Assembly: GCA_030522415.1 (NCBI GenBank)
Contig: CM060105.1
Coordinates: 17,415,277 to 17,479,276, forward strand
DNA: 64,000 nt
From: Channallabes apus
Taxonomy: Eukaryota > Chordata > Actinopteri > Siluriformes > Clariidae
Direction of reading: 5' to 3'
How positions within the stretch are numbered: position 1 is the first letter of the stretch; each line of letters opens with the position of its first letter. The notes under the pieces are model-generated. The model was not told the origin of the DNA. It saw only the letters and a program-made list of their open reading frames with translations, and ran no database searches. Position numbers and translations under genes: made by a program. Of this stretch, positions 13,001 through 27,000 are shown piece after piece.

Positions 13001-16000
13001 CATTTGTGGATAATGACTCTCACTGTGGTTCGCTGGAGTCCCAAAGCTTTAGAAATGGCTTTATAACCTTTACCAGACTGATAGATCTCAATTACTTTTG
13101 TTCTCATTTGTTCCTGAATTTCTTTGGATCTTGGCATGATGTCTAGCTTTTGAGGTGCTTTTGGTCTACTTCTCTGTGTCAGGTAGCTCCTATTTAAGTG
13201 ATTTCTTGATTGAAACAGGTGTGGCAGTAATCAGGCCTGGGGGTGACTACAGAAATTGAACTCAGGTCTGATAAACCACAGTTATGTTATTTTTTAACAA
13301 GGGGGGCAATCACTTTTTCACACAGGGCCATGTAGATTTGGAGGTTTTTTTCTCCCTTAATAACGTAAACCTTCATTTAAAAACTGCATTTTGTGTTCAA
13401 TTATGTTATCTTTGACTAATAGTTAACGGTTTTTGATGAGCAGAAACATTTAAGTGTGACAAACATGCAAAAGAATAAGAAATCAGGAAGGGGGCAAATA
13501 GTTTTTCACACCACTGTAACATAAAGACCACAAACTCCGATCATACTGAATGCGCAGCCGGCACCTCTGATCTGAAGCTAGGATTGTTAAATATTAGATC
13601 TCTCGCATCAAAAGCAGTTATTGTTAATGAAATTATCACAGATCAGGCGTTTGATATACTCTGTTTAACTGAAACATGGGTTAAACAGGACGAGTATGTA
13701 GCTCTAAATGAAGCTAGTCCTCCTGGATACAGCTACATACACCAGCCTCGGTTAACTGGTAGAGGAGGAGGCGTCGCAGTTATTCATAATGATAATCTGT
13801 CTATCGTACAAAAACACCGACACAAATTTAACTCATTTGAAATTCTCTATAGTAACATAAGTGTATTTAAGTATATTAAATCAGCTCAGTCGATTCCACT
13901 AATTATAATTTACAGACCTCCAGGGCCGTATTCTGAATTTCTTAGTGAATTTGCAGATTTCATCTCAGACCTGGTCATTTCTGTAGACAAAGTGTTAATT
14001 GCTGGAGATTTTAACATTCATTTTGAGAATCCAGAAGACCCTCTGAGAACAGCATTTATGTCCATACTGGACTCCGTAGGTGTAAATCAATGTGTAGTAG
14101 GACCCACTCATAAAGCAGGTCACACTTTAGATTTAGTAATATTCTTCGGATTAATTATAAGAAATGTATTCACAATTCCACTGTCAGAAATTATCTCAGA
14201 TCACTATCTTGTCTCCATTCAAGTGTCTCACAGTGATAATGTACGCACAGTACCGCGCTACCGTATTAAACGTACATTCACATCAACTACCACACAGAGT
14301 TTTATCAGTAATCTCCCAGAGTTACCAACTTCGATTAGGCCACCGTCTGACCCCACAGAACTTGATCAGGCGACTGAATATTTAGAGTCGACACTTCGTT
14401 GTACCTTAGATAATGTAGCTCCAGCTAAAAGAAAAATTATTAGAGATAAGAAACTCGCTCCCTGGTATAACGATCACACGCGCACTTTAAAACAGACTGC
14501 TCGGAAATTAGAGCGTAAATGGCGTCAAACTAAATTGTTGGTATTTCAAATAGCATGGAAAGAGAGCATCCTGAACTATAGGAAAGCTCTTAGTGTAGCT
14601 AGATCAACGTATCTCTCCACTCTTATAGAAGAAAATAAAAATAATCCTAGATTTTTATTTAATACCGTAGCCAAATTAACCAGAAATAAGACCACTACAG
14701 AAATCTCCACAACAACATCATGCAATAGTGAGGACTTCATGAACTTTTTTAATAATAAAATTGTAAATATCAGGCATAAAATTGAGGCTTTGAAACCAAA
14801 CAATGTAATTGATACAGATGTTAACCTAGCCATGTCAGATTCAAACCTAGAATACTTTACTCCTCTTGAAGAGAATGAACTAATTTCACTCATCTCTTCT
14901 GCAAATTCATCAACCTGTATATTAGATCCTATACCGACACATTTTCTTAAACAGATAGTACCAGTAATAACAGAACCGATGTTGAGAATAATTAATTCCT
15001 CACTCAGCATTGGTTATGTTCCAAAATCTTTTAAAGTAGCAGTTATTAAACCAATAATTAAGAAACCTGACCTCGACCCCTGTCAGCTGTCCAATTACAG
15101 GCCAATATCAAACCTCCCCTTTATCTCTAAGATTCTGGAAAAGATAGTAGCGGAGCAGCTATGCTCATATCTACATAGAAATGGCATACATGAACTGTAT
15201 CAGTCAGGATTTAGGCCTCATCACAGCACAGAAACAGCACTCGTTAAAGTAGTAAATGACCTCCTATTGGCCTCTGATCAGGGTTGTGTAACTATGCTTG
15301 TATTACTCGACCTCAGTGCAGCTTTTGACACTATTGATCATGCTATTCTTCTTCACAGATTAGAAAATGTAGTAGGAATTAAGGGTACAACCCTCTCCTG
15401 GCTCAGATCCTATTTGACCGATCGTTATCAGTATGTAGACTTAAATGGTGATTATTCTGCATGTTCTCTAGTGGAGTTTGGCGTTCCGCAGGGTTCAGTT
15501 TTAGGCCCACTGCTTTTTTCCCTTTACATGCTTCCTCTGGGCAACATAATCCGTAAGCATGGTATTAGTTTTCATTGTTATGCTGACGACACACAGCTAT
15601 ACGTCTCAACAAAACCTGATGAGAAAAACCATCTTACTAAAGTTGAGCAATGTGTTCAGGATATAAGAAATTGGATGCTAATTAACTTCCTTCTGCTTAA
15701 TCCGGATAAGACAGAAGTTCTAGTCATAGGACCGCATACAGCTAGAAGTAAAATCTTACATCACACCGTAACTTTAGATGGCCTTTCTGTTCCGTCAAGT
15801 GCAACAGTAAAAGACCTCGGCGTGATTATAGATTCCAGCCTTTCATTTGAAGCTCATGTAGATAATATCACCAGGATAGCATTCTTTCACCTTAGAAATA
15901 TCGCCAAAATAAGAAATATATTGTCGCTAAATGATGCAGAAAAACTAGTTCATGCTTTTATCACTTCTAGGTTGGACTATTGTAATGCCTTACTGTCTGG

Positions 16001-17994
16001 TTGTTCAGTTAGGTGCATAAACAAGCTTCAGCTAGTCCAAAACGCAGCAGCGAGAGTCCTCACTAGAACCAGAAGATATGAGCACATCACCCCTATCCTA
16101 TCTTCACTGCATTGGCTCCCTGTGAAATTTCGCATTGATTTTAAAATACTACTCTTGACATATAAAGCATTAAATGGTCTCGCGCCGCAGTATCTGAGCG
16201 AACTGCTAGTGTCTTACGATCCGCCACACCTACTTCGGTCAAAGGATGCAGGCTGCTTATCAGTACCGCATATTATGAAAACTACAGCTGGGGGCAGAGC
16301 TTTTTCTTACAAAGCCCCAAAATTATGGAATAGTCTTCCAAATAGTGTTCGGGACTCAGACACAGTCTCAGTGTTTAAGTCTAGGCTAAAAACCTATTTA
16401 TTTAACCAAGCATTTTATAAATAGATTTGCCATAAGGTAAAGGAGCAGAGCTGGGGGACTCATGGACGTAGAGTATTATGGTGAACTGGTATGTTTAGAT
16501 GCTGTCTTCCTCAGTCTCATTTGATCACTCAGGTTTGTTGACGGTGAGGTGATTGTTTGCTTTACATCTCAGGGAGCCCTCATGTTTGTGTTTCCTTCTG
16601 GCTCTCCCTTTTAGTTATGCTGTCATAGTTAGTCCTGCCGGAGTCCCTGCTTGCACTCTACAGTAAATATACATTCACATTAGACATTGTGACTGTGACC
16701 ATACCTAATTGCAATCTCTCCTCCTCTTCTCTTCCTCCCCCTCTTTCTCTTTCCTCTCTCCCCCTGTCTCCCCCTTTCACTCTTTCTCTCTCTCTCTCTG
16801 TCGAGCTACACATGTGGTTCCTGAGCTGCCAGTGATCCAGACTCCCTCTGCCCTCCGGACCTGTCTGATCCATCCTGGTGCCCCGTTTCTGGTTGGAGGT
16901 CTCATCGCATGGATGCCCCGTGTGTCTCTTTAGGATGCGTCAGGTGTCTGGGGATGATTCTCTATACTTAGAAGATGGTTCTGGCCTCGACTGGTGTGGT
17001 CAGCTGTTTCTCTGAGGACTTGACAATTCGATAGTTCAGGACTGGAACTTTCTACAAGTCTATCTGAGTCTCGAATAACTACTGGACTCCATTTTACATC
17101 AAGTATTATAACATCAATTAACATCAACTATTATAGCTGAACCTAACACTTAACACTGTATAAATGCAGATCATTTCCTGCTATCTGTTTCACCCAGATG
17201 AGGATGGGTTCCCTGTCGAGTCTGGTTCCTCTCAAGGTTTCTTCCTATTACCATCTCAGGGAGTTTTTCCTTGCCACTGTCGCCCTCGGGCTTGCTCACC
17301 AGGGACTATCTGAACATTTTGATTCATACACATTCACATTCCATACAAACTTAAATAATTCTTTTGATTGTGTAAAGCTGTTTTGAGACAATGTCAATTG
17401 TTAAAAGCGCTATACAAATAAAACTGAATTGAATTGAATTGAACTGTACTCGTCCATCACGGTAGCATGGGTCTGGAATATGATGATGTTGTAGGCCACC
17501 ACAGCAGCCAACATGATGACCATCTTCAGCTCGTAATTGATCCTCAGGAAGACGGAACAGGAGACCAGACCCAGGATGCAGCTGTAGATGAAGTACTGCA
17601 AGAGAATGAAGTGCATTTCTGAAAATCGGAATAACGAGGTACTCAGACAGACAGCGTAAACACCACTGAGAGAACTTCAACCGAGTGGATCCAGAGGTGG
17701 TTACAGTACAGTAGGTGTTCTTTCTGGATGTTAGAGTACAGACTTAAAGAAATACTAGAAAAAGGTACAGACAATCTGGGAAGTCGAAACTCACGGCACA
17801 GTTCTCTTCTATATATAGTTTTGAAAACTTTCCTGACCTGAAATATGTCTAGCACAACTTTTATAAAAAATATACTAGCTGTCAAGAACTGGAGCATTGT
17901 GAACATCGTGACAGCCTGTATCCCATTACAAAGCGAGCTGATTAGGATTATATCCGTGTAGCTGTGGAGCAACTTGATCAAAGCGCGACGTTCG

Positions 17995-18029
<35 letters not shown>

Positions 18030-21000
18030 AGAACTCTTTAGAGAGACTGACTGCTTTTATCCCTGTGTTTTCTAAACTACCACTTGAAAACATGATTTCT
18101 GCAAAATAAGGCATAAAAAAAAAAAGGTAAACACAACATTCAACATAATTTTGTTGAAACGTATTCATAGTCTCCTAAAGTAGAGACGTCGAGGTTCTGT
18201 ACAGGTATGTTTTCCGGAGTTCATCTGCAAGGACATTTCATGTGACTATAAAACGCAATTTTCAAACTGCAGCTGCTCCACAGTAATTGCAACATACTTT
18301 TGACGCACATTCTGAGAGGAAATCGTATCTGCTCCTAGTCTGCAGAGTTGGAGGTAACTTTCAAAAACTAGAGCAAACCAGTTAAAAAAAAGGAAGATTT
18401 AATGCTGGCTAAACTGGTAATATCTATCCATCCATATATACATTATGTATACCCTTTATCCTAAGGAGGCACACAGAGAGCCTTTAATCTATCTCAGGGA
18501 ATTCAGAGTACAAGATGAAGATAATCCGGTCCAGCCACCCAAAAATTTTAACAACACTATGATCACAATTTTTTCATATAAAAATATGTTGGGCCCTTGA
18601 GAGCCTTTGTTCAAGAGCCCAAAAGTGGTGACTTGGTGGTCATGGGGTTTGAACCTGGGACCTTCTAAACTGTAGCCCAATGCCTTAATCACTGAGCTGC
18701 CCCCTACACAATCAAAACATTTAGAAAAGACATAATAAATAAATAAATAAATAGACATTAAACCTGAAACCATGAAAGTGGCTCCCTTTTTTTTTTTTTC
18801 TTGTTACCGTCTTTACTAAAATTCTTGAGACCCACAGTACGTCTTCACTATATCTTGCACCAAATGCAAAAAACCCCACAAAAAAACCCCGTAAACTTGC
18901 TTTGCTTGGATTTCCACTGACATGAATACGTTTTGAATGACTCCCGGATGGACACACAACTCGGTTTGTTCGCTCGTATGGTGAAAATGCTTCATATGCC
19001 GAGGCAAATTTCTTGCAAAATTGAAAAGGTTTTAAGGTGAAAAATTGTTTGTATACCAAGGTACCACTGTATATTCTGCATAATTTTATCATTCATTCTT
19101 TATACCACTTAGTTTGTTCAGGGTCGAAGTAGACTTAATAATGATAATATATTAAATTATTTGTCACATGTGAAATGTCTTCTTCGCATATCCCAATTCG
19201 GAAACTAGGGTCAGAGCGCAGGGTCAGCCAGCGTACAGCCCCCCTGGAGCAGATAGGGTTAAGAGCCTTGCTCAATGGCTCAACAGTGACAACTTGGCGA
19301 TTCTGGGGCTCGAACCCCCCGACCTTCCAATCAGTAACCCACAGCCTTAACCGACTGAGCCACCTTTGCCAAAGTTAGACTTGAAGTAGACTGCCGAAGT
19401 AGACTTGGAGCTTATCTCAGGGATTAGGGGTACTAGGTGGGGTACATCTAGGCAGGGTGCACACTCAGTGTGTACTACAGTCAATTTGAAAATGTCAGCT
19501 GGTCTACTCCTCATATCTGTGGACTGTGGGACAAAACCAGAGTACCTGGAGGAAACCTATTAAGCAACAGACCCAAAGATGGGACTCGAACCCTCAACCG
19601 TGGAGGTGCGAGGCCACAGTGCTAACCACTACACCCTCTCCGTTCCACCCACGCATTTATACCTTAATGTGAAAATACAGTATCTTTGGCTAAATTATTC
19701 ATTTCAGAAGTGTTTATCATGATCCGTCCATTACTTTATGCCGTCGGAGTTTCATTATACTGTAAGTAGGCCTAACAATGAAAAACAAACTTCCTGTCCT
19801 TTTCTCAGTATTCGCTCAACACACGCGCAGCTATAAATAAACCCTGTTTACTTCTGCATTGTGCTGATTGCCGTGATGACACTAATAGCTGAGATGTTTA
19901 TTTCCATAAATTGTACAGAAAGCATTTCTGCTGTGAATGATTTCTCCTACTGACCTGCACCTTTTTAAAGCAGCTGGAAAATGAGGTCATGCCCCTCTTA
20001 AAAAAAAAAAAAAAAAGGAAAAAGCCTTGTATGGACTCACTGATGAAACCCCTTTTAAAAATGTTTTAGATCTACCTTTAGAATAAATGTAATGTTTATT
20101 ACAGCCCTGGTCAGTGTCAAAAGAAAATGCATTCATGATTTTGAATATAAAAGCAGCAGGGTTTAACTCAGGAGCGGGCAGGCACATTCTTTATTTTTGA
20201 TGACGATCTAAGAGCACTTGCACGGTTAAATGAACATTTCCTCATTACTCATGGCTTACCGATTAAACTGCAAAAACAGATCAGTGCGCTATGCCGAGAA
20301 ACTTTTTGTAACACAAAGAGCACCATCATTCTGCATTAATATCAGCTTTGCTTTCATCAAAAAGCATCTGTGAAGCACGACTAGGATGTGACTTTGAGAA
20401 TAAAACACTGATTTATACGGTCCATTTTTTCCAAGATGAAGAATTTTCACGCTCTTAACAATAAAAGACGGGAATATAAAGAGCTTTACAAATGAAGCAA
20501 AGAGAGAATGAAACGTAATGGCTACGGTTAAAGCGGGGACAAAAACTAGGAGGACAGGATGTCCGAAAGGAAATGAGCTCCATTCATGTTTGATCCATTT
20601 GTATCATGACCCGTTGAGCGCTGGAACATCTAAAAGGCGCTACAATGCTCATTCTCGTTCTGTCCTTAAACACAGTCGTTTCTCTTTTCTCTGCTTGGCT
20701 ACAACAAAAGCCTGAGGGTTCAAGGGTGTTCGAGGACTGGAGCTGAAAGCTTAGAAATCAATAGCAGAACTTCCAAATCAATCCCGAGGCACTGCCACTG
20801 ACGTGATCTCAGCAGTACTGCTGCAGAAGAAAAAAATAAAACGCTCTGGGATTTGAAGTATTATTTAGTTTCTAACAGCACTACTGTATATGACGTGCTT
20901 TTCCAGGATCCAGCTGTGTCGTTCACTTTGTTGTGACTTCTTGGTGATTCACATCCTGTTGCTTCAAATTAAATAGAACACACAAAGGCTTGGGGCGGCA

Positions 21001-24000
21001 CGGTGGCTTAGCACTATTGCCATGCACCTCCAGGTTCTGGGTTCAATTCCCGCCTCTGGTCTCTGTGCATGTTCTCCCCATGTTTGGGTACTCCGGTTTC
21101 CTCCCACTGTCCAAAGACATGCAGTTTAGGCTAATTGGTGTCCACAAATTGCATGGAGTGTGTGAATGTGTGTGTGCCCTGCGATGGATTTGGCAGATGC
21201 CCTTGTCCAGAGCGACTTATATTTTTATCTCATTATACATCTGAGCAATTGAGAGTTAAGGGCCCAACAGGGGGAACTTGGTGGTCGTAGGGTTTGAACC
21301 GTAGTCTTAACCACTGAGCCACCCTTGACACACCCTATCCAGGATGCATCCCACCTCGTGCCCTGCTGTAAGTCTCCTGGGATAGGCTCCAGGCCCACCG
21401 CGACCCTGTACGAAGGATAAAGCGGTAGAGACGATGAGATGAGTCAAGTCAAGCGAGGTAGAGTAGGCTTTTATTGTCACTTCAACCATATACAGTTTAG
21501 TACACAGTTAAATGAAACAACGTTCCTCCAGAACCAAGCTGCTACATGCAACACCATAAATCAACACCATAAATTAACAGAAACTAACCACACGCGCGGG
21601 TGCGTTACAATAATAATAATAATAATGATAACAATAATAAATTCGGAGAACTACTACTAATAATAATAATTATACAGTCCAAAAAGTACCATCATTGAAG
21701 GAGAGAAGAAAATGAAGAATAAATACATATCAGTTTGAGCTTGACATGTTTATGAGCTCTGTCGCTTGATGTCAATGGGCGCCTAAGAGACATAACACAT
21801 TTTTTGGCTTCAGTAGACACACAATACTTCAGACTGAAACACGACTGCCCCCTACAGGTAACGAAGGGCATTTTCACAGCTTCCCGCGCGGATCCCTTTT
21901 CTGAAAACGTGCGTTTTTAAAGGCAAGATCTGTAACTAAGAAGCCTAATTAGCTGGCTAGCTGAGACAGGACAGATTGAAATGACAATATAAATTAACAA
22001 AAAAAAAACTAACTAGTTAACTTAGAGACCCAATTAGCTGGCTAGCTGGGAGTGAGTGAGCAACCCCTGTAACACCCATTTTGGCGTTATTAAACACTGC
22101 AACATTTTCTCATGGGGTGGAGGCAAAATCAATCCCTGAACAAGTTCGCTAACGCAAGCTAGTCAGTTTTGTTACAGTAGCTTGTATACTAAGAACGGCT
22201 GAATAAAATGAGTTTATCTGAATATGTACTCCACAGTTACTCATTAACCAGCAGCGTCGGATTAGCTGACTCATGCAGCTCGCTTAATGGATGGATAACG
22301 TGACAGGATTAGCCTCTGTGATTGAAGCATTCATTACGGTGTCTGTGAAACTACAACTCATCTATTACATCTTTGTATTTCACGTCTTGTACATGATCAT
22401 TCCGGACACAGTCGTAGGCATCTAAAGATTTCTACACAACCAGTTTCTCTTTCGCCAAATCCTTGTTTGGGTACTTTGGTTAGCGTTTGTTATCTACCGA
22501 CACACGTGGACAAAATTGTTGGTACTCTTCGGTCAATGAAAGAAAAACTCACAATGGTAACAGAAATAACTTTAATCTGACAAAAGTAATAATAAATAAA
22601 AATTCTATGAATGTTAACCAGTGAAAGTCGGACATTGCTTTTCAACCATGCTTGAACGGAATTATTTAAAACAATAAACTCATGGAACAGGCTAAGACAA
22701 AAATGATGTTACCCCTAACTTAAGAGTTTGTTGCACAACCTTTTGAGGCAATCACACGATTCCTGTAACTGTCAATAAGACCTCTGCAGCTCTCAGAAGG
22801 TCTTTTGGCCGACTCCCAAGACAACCTGTGCCAGATGCAGCAAAGCAGCCCCAGAACATAACAGCGCCTCCTCCATGTTTCTCAGTATAGGGACAGTGTT
22901 CTTTTCTTGATATGCTTCATTTTTCCATCTGTGAATATAGACCTGATGTGCCTTGGCAATAAGTTCCATTTTTGTCTCATCTGTCCATAAGACATTCTCC
23001 CAGAAGCTTTGTGGCTTGTCAACATGTAGTTTGTCATATTCCAGTCTGGCTTTTTTATGATTTGTTTTCAACAATGGTGTCCTCCTTGGTCGTCTCCCAT
23101 GCAGTCCACTTTGGCTCAAACAACGACGGATGGTGCGCTCTGACACTGATGTTCCTCGAGCATGAAGTTCACCTTTGGATCTCTTTAGAAGTCTTTCTGG
23201 GCTTTTTTGTTACCATTCGGATTATCCATCTCTTTGATTTGTCATCAATGTTCCTCCTGCAGCCACCTACAGGGAGGTTGGCTACAGATCCTTGGATCTT
23301 AAATTTCTGAATAATACAGTATGTGCAACTGTAGTCACAGGAACATCTAGCTGCTTGGAGATGGTCTTATAGCCTTTACCTTTACCGTGCTTGTTTACCA
23401 TCTCCTGAGACGACTCTTTCCTTCGCTTCCTCTGGTCCATGTTGAGTGTGGTACACACCATGTCACCAAACAACACAGTGACTACCTGGAGCCCTTTATA
23501 TAGGCCCACTGACTGATTACAAGATTGTAGACACCTGCTAATTAGTGGACACACGTTGAATTAACATGTCCCTTTGATCACATTATTTTCAGTCTTTTCT
23601 AGCGGTACTATGATTTTTGTCTAGGCCTGTTCCATGAATTAATTTTTTTTTTAATAATTCCATTGAAGCATGGTTAAAAAGCAATGTCTGACTTTCATTG
23701 GTTTACATTCATAATGGTTATTATTACTTTTGTCAGATTAAAGTTATTTCTGTGACCATTGTGAGTTTTTCTTTCACTGACCGAAGAGTACCAACAATTT
23801 TGTCCACGTGTGTAAATAATAGATGAAGGCAGAAACCTGAGCTTAAACAGTAATGATGGTAACGCTAACCAATGCTCATCATTTCTCGACAGAAAGCAAA
23901 GCAGCAGAACCACAGAGGTACACTACACAATGCCATTCAAGGATTCAGGCTACGTTCGCATTAGCAGCGACTTAATTCAGATTTTTTACTCTAATAGTGA

Positions 24001-27000
24001 CACAGAGCAGATTTTTCTGGGCTGTCTCAAATGGAAAATGAAAAAAGTCTTTATTCGTCATATACACGACATTTCCGTTTACTTGTAGGCATTTGGCCGA
24101 CACTTTTATCCAGGGTGACTTACACAAGTGCTTTGAAGTCAACATCAATGGATAGATCCTTACACTGGGTTACTATGTTACTAAATAAGTACCATCAGTA
24201 CCAAAAGTGTTATGGGTGACCTAAATATCTAAGATAATATCTTAGTCTTTATTGTCTTTAGAAAATACACTGAAACCAACAGAGGCAGATGGGTGAAGGT
24301 GGGGCTTGAACCCCCACCCTTCTGATCAGTAACCCAGAGAGCCTTAACCCACGTCACTGCCACTGCACTGAGATCAGATATACTGTATATCCCGTAACCT
24401 GTAATGCAACTTGAATGAGAACACGCAGCTCAGAATTCAAGCGACATTTTGCCTCTTTGCAGGCCATCGGTCAGAACCTCAGAACCAGGAGTGTGGGAAT
24501 ACCATAGCAGTGCTGGCAATATCTGCTAAAACTACTAAAGCAATGCATCTGGCTTTCTTCCTTCTTCTGCACATCAATAAATACAGCTGAATAACTGACT
24601 TGCAAAATCCCAAGCACAGCCTTTCTTAAAATAGCATCCATTGTTTCAAATGAATGCACATTCACACAAATATGATGCATTTGAACCCAGATTGTCATGC
24701 ACGCCGTTTTAGAGGACAGACCCGCCCACATTAGAGTCAGATAAAAGTATAGAGTCAGTTATAAAAATCTGATCATTGGAAATGTCAGACAATTCTGACA
24801 ATTGAATTGAACAATGTCGCTTGTAAATTATGGTACCCCTAACTTAATAGTTTGTTGCACAACCTTTTTGAGGCAATTACTGCGATCAAACGATTCCTGT
24901 AACTGTCAATAAGACTTCTGCAGCTCTCAGCAGGTATTTTGGCCCACTCCCAAGACACCCTGTGCCAGATGCAGCAAAGCAGCCCCAGAACATAACAGCG
25001 CCTCCTCCGTGTTTCATGTGAACGTAGCCTCAGTTAAATCACTTAAATCCTATTCCTCCTAATAACTTGTAGACACATATCTATGTCTACAACGAACCCT
25101 ACTTCATTTCATATTTTCACATTTTGATGATCGCCTTAGTTAAATCATATGGCCTTATGGAAGGTCACTCCATTTGCATTAATTTTTTTAATGGCAGTGG
25201 CAGCTGGTTTGTGATACAACTTCAAGTTAGAGTGATCACTCCTCCCATTTCCGTCTCACAGCAACACCGCAAGATATAATTTTTTTTCGGTAGCTGATTA
25301 TCCCGAAGAGATTCTTCTCTGCTTCCTTTTTGCCTCCAGCTACAACCGTGATGTAATCAATTAACAAAACTGTCCAAGCACATTCATTTCCGTTGTCATT
25401 GTGGAATATTATGTGCAGAATAATGAGGGAAAAAAATGATTCGAATCTAATTTAAGATTAGCGTGAAACATAACAAAATGAGGAAAATAAATAGACAAAG
25501 TGTCTGAAAGATTTTGGGCTTACTGTAATTCTCCATACCGGGATGTCTCATCCTCTCACATGCTGTATTATATACACATCTCTCATTCATTTGTACTTAT
25601 ATTACTGTACAGTATACTAAAGCTATACCACTAATAAACAGTAGTTTAATCATTTCCATGATATTCTGAGCGTTAATTTGCAGGTTTTTATTCTAACACA
25701 GGAAAGATTTCTTGAATTAGGCAAAACATTTCATTTTCATTTCATTAATTTCATTTCATTTCATCTTCTATACCGCTTTATCCTGTATTTAGGGTCGCGG
25801 GGACCTGGAGCCTATCCCAGGAGACTCAGGGCACGAGACAGTGTACACCCTGGACAGCGTGCCAATCCATCGCAGAGCACACACACACACACACACACTC
25901 ATTCACACACTATGGTCAATTTGGGAACGCCAATTAGCCTAATCTGCATGTCTTTGGACTGTGGGAGGAAACCGGAGTACCCGGAGGAAACCCACCAAGC
26001 ACGGGGAGAACATGCAAACTCCATGCACACAGAGATGGGAATCGAGCCTGGCCGGGGATCGAACCCGGACCCAGGAGGTGCATACCACTACACCACCATG
26101 CCGCCCTAGGCAAAACATGAGAATGATTTTACTAAAGTAAAGACTCTCCAGGACGAAATATCAGCACTCAACTATAGAGTCTCTTTATATAACATTCTCG
26201 ATAATATTTCCAGCTCCTTTTTATACTCTTGGGTTTGTGCCTGAGGTATGTGGGTATGTGGACAGTCTACTTCATTTCAGCCCACAAACTATCCACAGGT
26301 TTCAGATTTGGAGACCTACTATAGTTGGCCAGCGCGAAACACAGTTTCCGTGGAGGTTTTTTGGAGGTACGCTTGCATAAAAGATGAATATACAGTCCAG
26401 GCATACAGTAACCTCCTGGCAGAGGAAACCATGTTTTGGGCTGAAAAATCTTGATTCCTTTCAGAATTCATGATGCTATCACTATTCACAAGAGTCTCTG
26501 AACCAAAAAGAACAAATGTGTGTGTGGCTCATTTTTACGAAATTGAAATTTACTAGTTGACCCATTTTTTCTCCCTCCTTATCCTACTCACTCTACTACT
26601 GATTTATCATCCGAGCATCCTTCTGCTGCTCAAGTTGTATTATGATCCTGGTTTGACTAATGCTATTTTTTAATGATTAAATGTATTTTTAAACACATGA
26701 TCAGTTTGTCCAGGTCAACAACCATCTGTCTCGTTTGACTTAAAAGCTCTCCAGGAATGGCTGATAAAGAGGTTTTACATGCCTGCATCTTTTTTTCCCC
26801 CTTATCTGGCTTGTTACATTTACATTTAGGCATTTGGCAGACGCTCTTATCCAGAGTGACTTACAATTTTATCTCATTACACATCTGAGCAGTTGAGGGT
26901 TAAGGGCCTTGCTCAAGGGCCCAACAGTGGCAACTTGGTGGTTGTGGGGTTTGAACCTGGGATCTTCCGAACCGTAGTCCAATGCGTTAACCACTGAGCT

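Larger units (their letters stand above)
10678..17443 (+). mobile_element. L2/CR1-group LINE, near full length, with nested Tc1
   Basis: A plus-strand non-LTR retrotransposon: short 5' UTR (10678-10827), ORF1, ORF2, and a 3' UTR of about 1 kb. The 3' UTR carries a conserved AAGCGCTATACAAATAAA block and ends in a short GAATT repeat tail (17425-17443). The left boundary is set by the 8-bp direct repeat and is less certain than the right. A Tc1-like element sits in ORF2 (11897-13516). Without it the LINE is about 5.1 kb. The coding regions show no other stops or frameshifts, which suggests a young copy. It lies inside ADCY2 E16 in antisense orientation. Confidence 0.82.
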
